DNA of 64,000 nt, from the NCBI GenBank assembly GCA_021737945.1, contig JAIPCX010000010.1:1-64000 (forward strand). Direction: 5' to 3'. A program made the position numbers and the translations under genes. Under the pieces are notes generated by a model. That model saw only the letters and a program-made list of their open reading frames with translations, was not told the origin of the DNA and did not search any database. Origin of the DNA: Polynucleobacter sp. (GTDB lineage: Bacteria > Pseudomonadota > Gammaproteobacteria > Burkholderiales > Burkholderiaceae_D). Shown piece after piece: positions 61,678-64,000 of this stretch (its first letter is position 1; every line of letters begins with the position of its first letter).

Positions 61678-61773
61678 AAGGGTGCGTATTGTAACTGTGA
61701 ATGCGCTACTTCGCTCGATGTAGAACAAGGATTGATAACACCGAAAAGTGTCTAAATCAGCGCTTCCATCAAC

Positions 61774-61804
61774 GAAAAAGGGAAGCCTTGTGAGCTTCCC
61801 TTTT
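61774..61804 (-). terminator. Hairpin between tRNA-Gly and tRNA-Cys
   Basis: A stem of about ten bases (61776-61785 with 61794-61803), eight-base loop, T-run on the minus strand. It sits just downstream of tRNA-Gly and could end or attenuate its transcript before tRNA-Cys. Confidence 0.62.
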
Positions 61805-61810
61805 GTATCT

Positions 61811-61886
61811 TGGAGCGGGAGAAGAGTCTCGAACTCTCGACCTCAACCTTGGCAAGGTTGCGCTCTACCAACTGAGCTACTCCCGC
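61811..61886 (-). tRNA. tRNA-Gly (anticodon GCC)
   Basis: A 76-nt cloverleaf including CCA. Acceptor GCGGGAG pairs with CTCCCGC, anticodon loop TTGCCAA (GCC), T-arm GAGAGTTCGAGACTC. Between pgsA and tRNA-Cys, the standard position in Burkholderiales. Confidence 0.96.
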
Positions 61887-61927
61887 GAAAACAGAAGCGG
61901 GATTATAGCGATATAGTGGAAATTTTG

Positions 61928-62533
61928 TCAAGCCGGCCCATCGTTTGCAGGATGGTCTGTCTCGGGTCGCTCTTTAATCAACGGCCACGCCTTGCGCAAA
62001 TAGTAAAACATGGACCAAAGCGTTAGCACCGCCGCCAAATCGAGCAAACGCTGACCCACGAACAACGTATCGATCACACCAAACAATGGGTAGGCATACA
62101 AAAGCATCGGTATCGCTACCATTTGCGCTGCTGTTTTTATTTTTCCAATCGAGCTTACAGCCACTGATTTCGATGCGCCCATCTGTGCCATCCACTCGCG
62201 CAATGCAGTAATAGCGATCTCACGTCCCACAATAATGAAAGCAATCACAGAGTTGGTTCGTCCTAACTGCACCAGAAGTAGCAGCGCGCCAGCGACAATT
62301 AATTTATCCGCTACGGGATCAAGAAACGCGCCAAACGATGTGGTCTCATTCCATCGACGAGCAAGGTAGCCATCAAACCAATCGGTGATGGCAGCAATAA
62401 CAAAAATGACCGTCGCTGCCACGCCTTGTTCATACGGTGTTAACCAATGCCCAGGCAGAAAAAAAACTCCTACCATCAGCGGTATCAACGCCATGCGCAA
62501 CCACGTCAACAAAATAGGAATATTAAAAGGCAT
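61928..62533 (-). CDS. pgsA: CDP-diacylglycerol-glycerol-3-phosphate 3-phosphatidyltransferase
   Basis: A 201-residue inner-membrane enzyme that makes phosphatidylglycerol-phosphate, the committed step to phosphatidylglycerol and cardiolipin. The CDP-alcohol phosphotransferase motif is DWFDGYLARRWNETTSFGAF then LDPVADKL, giving all conserved Asp residues (DGxxAR...G...D...D). Five or six helices are predicted. It begins MPFNIPILLTWLRM, normal for the family. It lies between uvrC and the tRNAs. Confidence 0.95.
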   Translation of the reverse strand: MPFNIPILLTWLRMALIPLMVGVFFLPGHWLTPYEQGVAATVIFVIAAITDWFDGYLARRWNETTSFGAFLDPVADKLIVAGALLLLVQLGRTNSVIAFIIVGREIAITALREWMAQMGASKSVAVSSIGKIKTAAQMVAIPMLLYAYPLFGVIDTLFVGQRLLDLAAVLTLWSMFYYLRKAWPLIKERPETDHPANDGPA

Positions 62534-62619
62534 GGGTCGGTGTAAAACAATAAGCCATCAGTTCGGTGAGTTGTCGCTAATGTAGCGTTAATCGTGAATG
62601 CAGGAAAGAGGCTTTCGAC

Positions 62620-64000
62620 TTAATGTAGCTGGCGGTAGATATCCTCGGCCAATTGACGTGAAATTCCCTCCACTGACGCGAGTTCTTCGACGCTAGCATC
62701 AGCGACCCCGCGCAAGCCACCAAAGCGCGCCAACAGCTTTTGGCGACGCTTGGCACCTATGCCCTCGATCTCTTCAAGGCGCGAGGCCTGGCGGGCTTTG
62801 GCGCGCTTGGCACGCATGCCGGTGATAGCAAAGCGGTGTGCCTCATCACGAATCTGGGCAATTAACATCAGGGCGGCCGATTCTTTGCCTAATTCAAGTT
62901 CTGCTCGACCATCAGCAAAAATCAAGGTCTCAAGGCCTACTTTGCGGCCCTCGCCTTTGGCTACACCGACGATCAAGCTAATGTCCAACCCCAACTCAGA
63001 TAGCACCTGGCGCGCAATTTCGACCTGCCCCTTACCACCATCGATTAAAACCACTTCAGGAAGAACGCCGTCGCCATTCAAGACTTTTTCATAGCGCCGC
63101 GTCAGTACCTGACGCATCGCTGCGTAATCATCGCCGGGAGTAATGTCGGTGATGTTGTAACGCCGATATTCGCCGTTCTGCATTTGATGATGGTGATACA
63201 CCACGCACGATGCTTGAGTCGCTTCACCGGATGTGTGGCTAATATCAAAACACTCTATTCTGAGCGCATCGATATCGGCGGTATCCAACGACAAGGTATC
63301 GACCAATATACGAGTGCGCGACTGCTGCGATCCTTGCTCGGACAATAATCGAGCCAGCGCAATTTCAGCGCCTTTAACGGCCATCTCTTGCCAATGCCGT
63401 CGCTGCCCTTGGGGTTGAAAAATTAAATGTATGCGATGCCCGCACTGCTCCATGAGCACAATCATGAGCTCTGGCTCATCAAGCTCCATGTTAAGAACCA
63501 GCGTCGATGGAATAAATTTATCGATGTAATGCTGCGCGAGGAATGCTTTGAGTACTTCGGCTTCTACCGTGCTATCCACGGGCGCGGCATCAACGTGCGC
63601 CGGAAAATAGGCGCGATCACCCAAATGTCGCCCACCGCGCACCATCGCTAAATTCACACACGCACGGCCACCGTGAACGACCACGGCAATAATATCGATA
63701 TCGGCATCACCGCTGGTTTCCATACTTTGCTGATGCAGAACGCGCGACAGTGCCGAGATTTGATTGCGCACTAAGGCGGCTTGCTCAAATTTGAGTTCTT
63801 CGGCAAACGCATGCATTTTTTTCTCTAGCGTTTGCATTAACTCAGTTTGCCGACCACGCAAAAATTGAGCCGCGTTATCCACATCGACTGCGTAATCTTC
63901 GTTGGATATTAAATTCACACACGGGCCGCTGCAGCGATTGATCTGATGCAAAAGACAGGGGCGCGTACGATTCTGAAAGACGGAATCTTCACAGGTACGC
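62620..64000 (-). CDS. uvrC: Excinuclease ABC subunit C, C-terminal part
   Basis: The right-edge gene is open across 64000 without a start, so the N-terminal GIY-YIG nuclease domain lies outside the window; about 459 residues of a protein usually near 600 are present. Visible: cysteine segment [20 protein letters not shown], the UVR domain that binds UvrB ([20 protein letters not shown]), the RNase H-like nuclease half ([11 protein letters not shown] with catalytic Asp, then [10 protein letters not shown]) and the C-terminal helix-hairpin-helix pair ([18 protein letters not shown]). It performs dual incision in nucleotide excision repair, partner of the Mfd route. Confidence 0.95.
   Translation of the reverse strand, partial: RTCEDSVFQNRTRPCLLHQINRCSGPCVNLISNEDYAVDVDNAAQFLRGRQTELMQTLEKKMHAFAEELKFEQAALVRNQISALSRVLHQQSMETSGDADIDIIAVVVHGGRACVNLAMVRGGRHLGDRAYFPAHVDAAPVDSTVEAEVLKAFLAQHYIDKFIPSTLVLNMELDEPELMIVLMEQCGHRIHLIFQPQGQRRHWQEMAVKGAEIALARLLSEQGSQQSRTRILVDTLSLDTADIDALRIECFDISHTSGEATQASCVVYHHHQMQNGEYRRYNITDITPGDDYAAMRQVLTRRYEKVLNGDGVLPEVVLIDGGKGQVEIARQVLSELGLDISLIVGVAKGEGRKVGLETLIFADGRAELELGKESAALMLIAQIRDEAHRFAITGMRAKRAKARQASRLEEIEGIGAKRRQKLLARFGGLRGVADASVEELASVEGISRQLAEDIYRQLH

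Noticed and set aside
1-64000. CRISPR array, rRNA operon or intact insertion sequence
   Set aside because: No regularly spaced short repeats, rRNA sequence or transposase with terminal repeats was found on either strand.

Overview
The window looks like a chromosome segment of a betaproteobacterium, most likely order Burkholderiales, with moderate GC. The evidence is gene order: mfd-serB divergent from ispD-ispF; phaC-phaR-rimO; bamD divergent from rluD-pgeF; and uvrC-pgsA-tRNA-Gly-tRNA-Cys. These neighbourhoods are known to me from that group (established knowledge, not searched here). Genus cannot be fixed from this window.

Layout. 0-3.2 kb: a truncated minus-strand gene, an IF-1 gene, type II NADH dehydrogenase, a MarR-like regulator and a PaiB-like flavoprotein. 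3.4-5.3 kb: tRNA-Arg followed by a small accessory patch (DnaQ-fold exonuclease, ParDE toxin-antitoxin, solitary Phd-type antitoxin). 5.5-10.6 kb: OmpR/EnvZ facing a rubrerythrin / Fe-S oxidoreductase / DUF3501 operon, whose terminator lies inside the 3' end of envZ. 10.8-26.5 kb: core genes for isoprenoid synthesis, transcription-coupled repair, serine and methionine synthesis, ribosomal protein S12 modification, PHA synthesis, rRNA pseudouridylation, outer-membrane assembly and peroxide stress.

26.6-35 kb is an acyl-CoA catabolic cluster: enoyl-CoA hydratase, histidine phosphatase, an APH-type kinase followed by an acyl-CoA dehydrogenase, two glutathione transferases, a MaoC hydratase and two more acyl-CoA dehydrogenases. 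35-47.5 kb holds small secreted proteins, a Sel1-repeat protein, a tandem pair of GMC oxidoreductases, a class II aldolase-fold protein, an FNR-like regulator and a complete branched-chain-amino-acid-type ABC importer. Together these suggest uptake and oxidation of an unidentified organic substrate. 47.8-52.6 kb: a secreted thioredoxin, DUF1330, ArsH, an ATP pyrophosphatase, a di-haem DUF1111 protein and a lipoprotein with 13 MORN repeats.

53-61.6 kb is the most plastic part. It carries two unknown small proteins, an orphan HigA, a MazE-like/Doc module, a TonB receptor with a solitary NarL-type regulator, a broken copy of the exonuclease from 3.7 kb, the tail of a deleted RelE-type toxin beside its intact antitoxin, an AbiE system with a clear promoter-operator, and a frameshifted integrase remnant next to tRNA-Cys. 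tRNA-Leu at 54.9 kb, normally close to tRNA-Cys in this group, is now about 6.6 kb away. The window ends in pgsA and a uvrC gene that runs off the right edge.

I found no CRISPR array, rRNA or intact insertion sequence. The best candidates for something not well described are the paired accessory patches sharing an exonuclease fragment, the solitary Phd antitoxin fused in order to ParDE, the leader RNA with a terminator just upstream of the NarL-type regulator, and the GMC/aldolase/ABC cluster.
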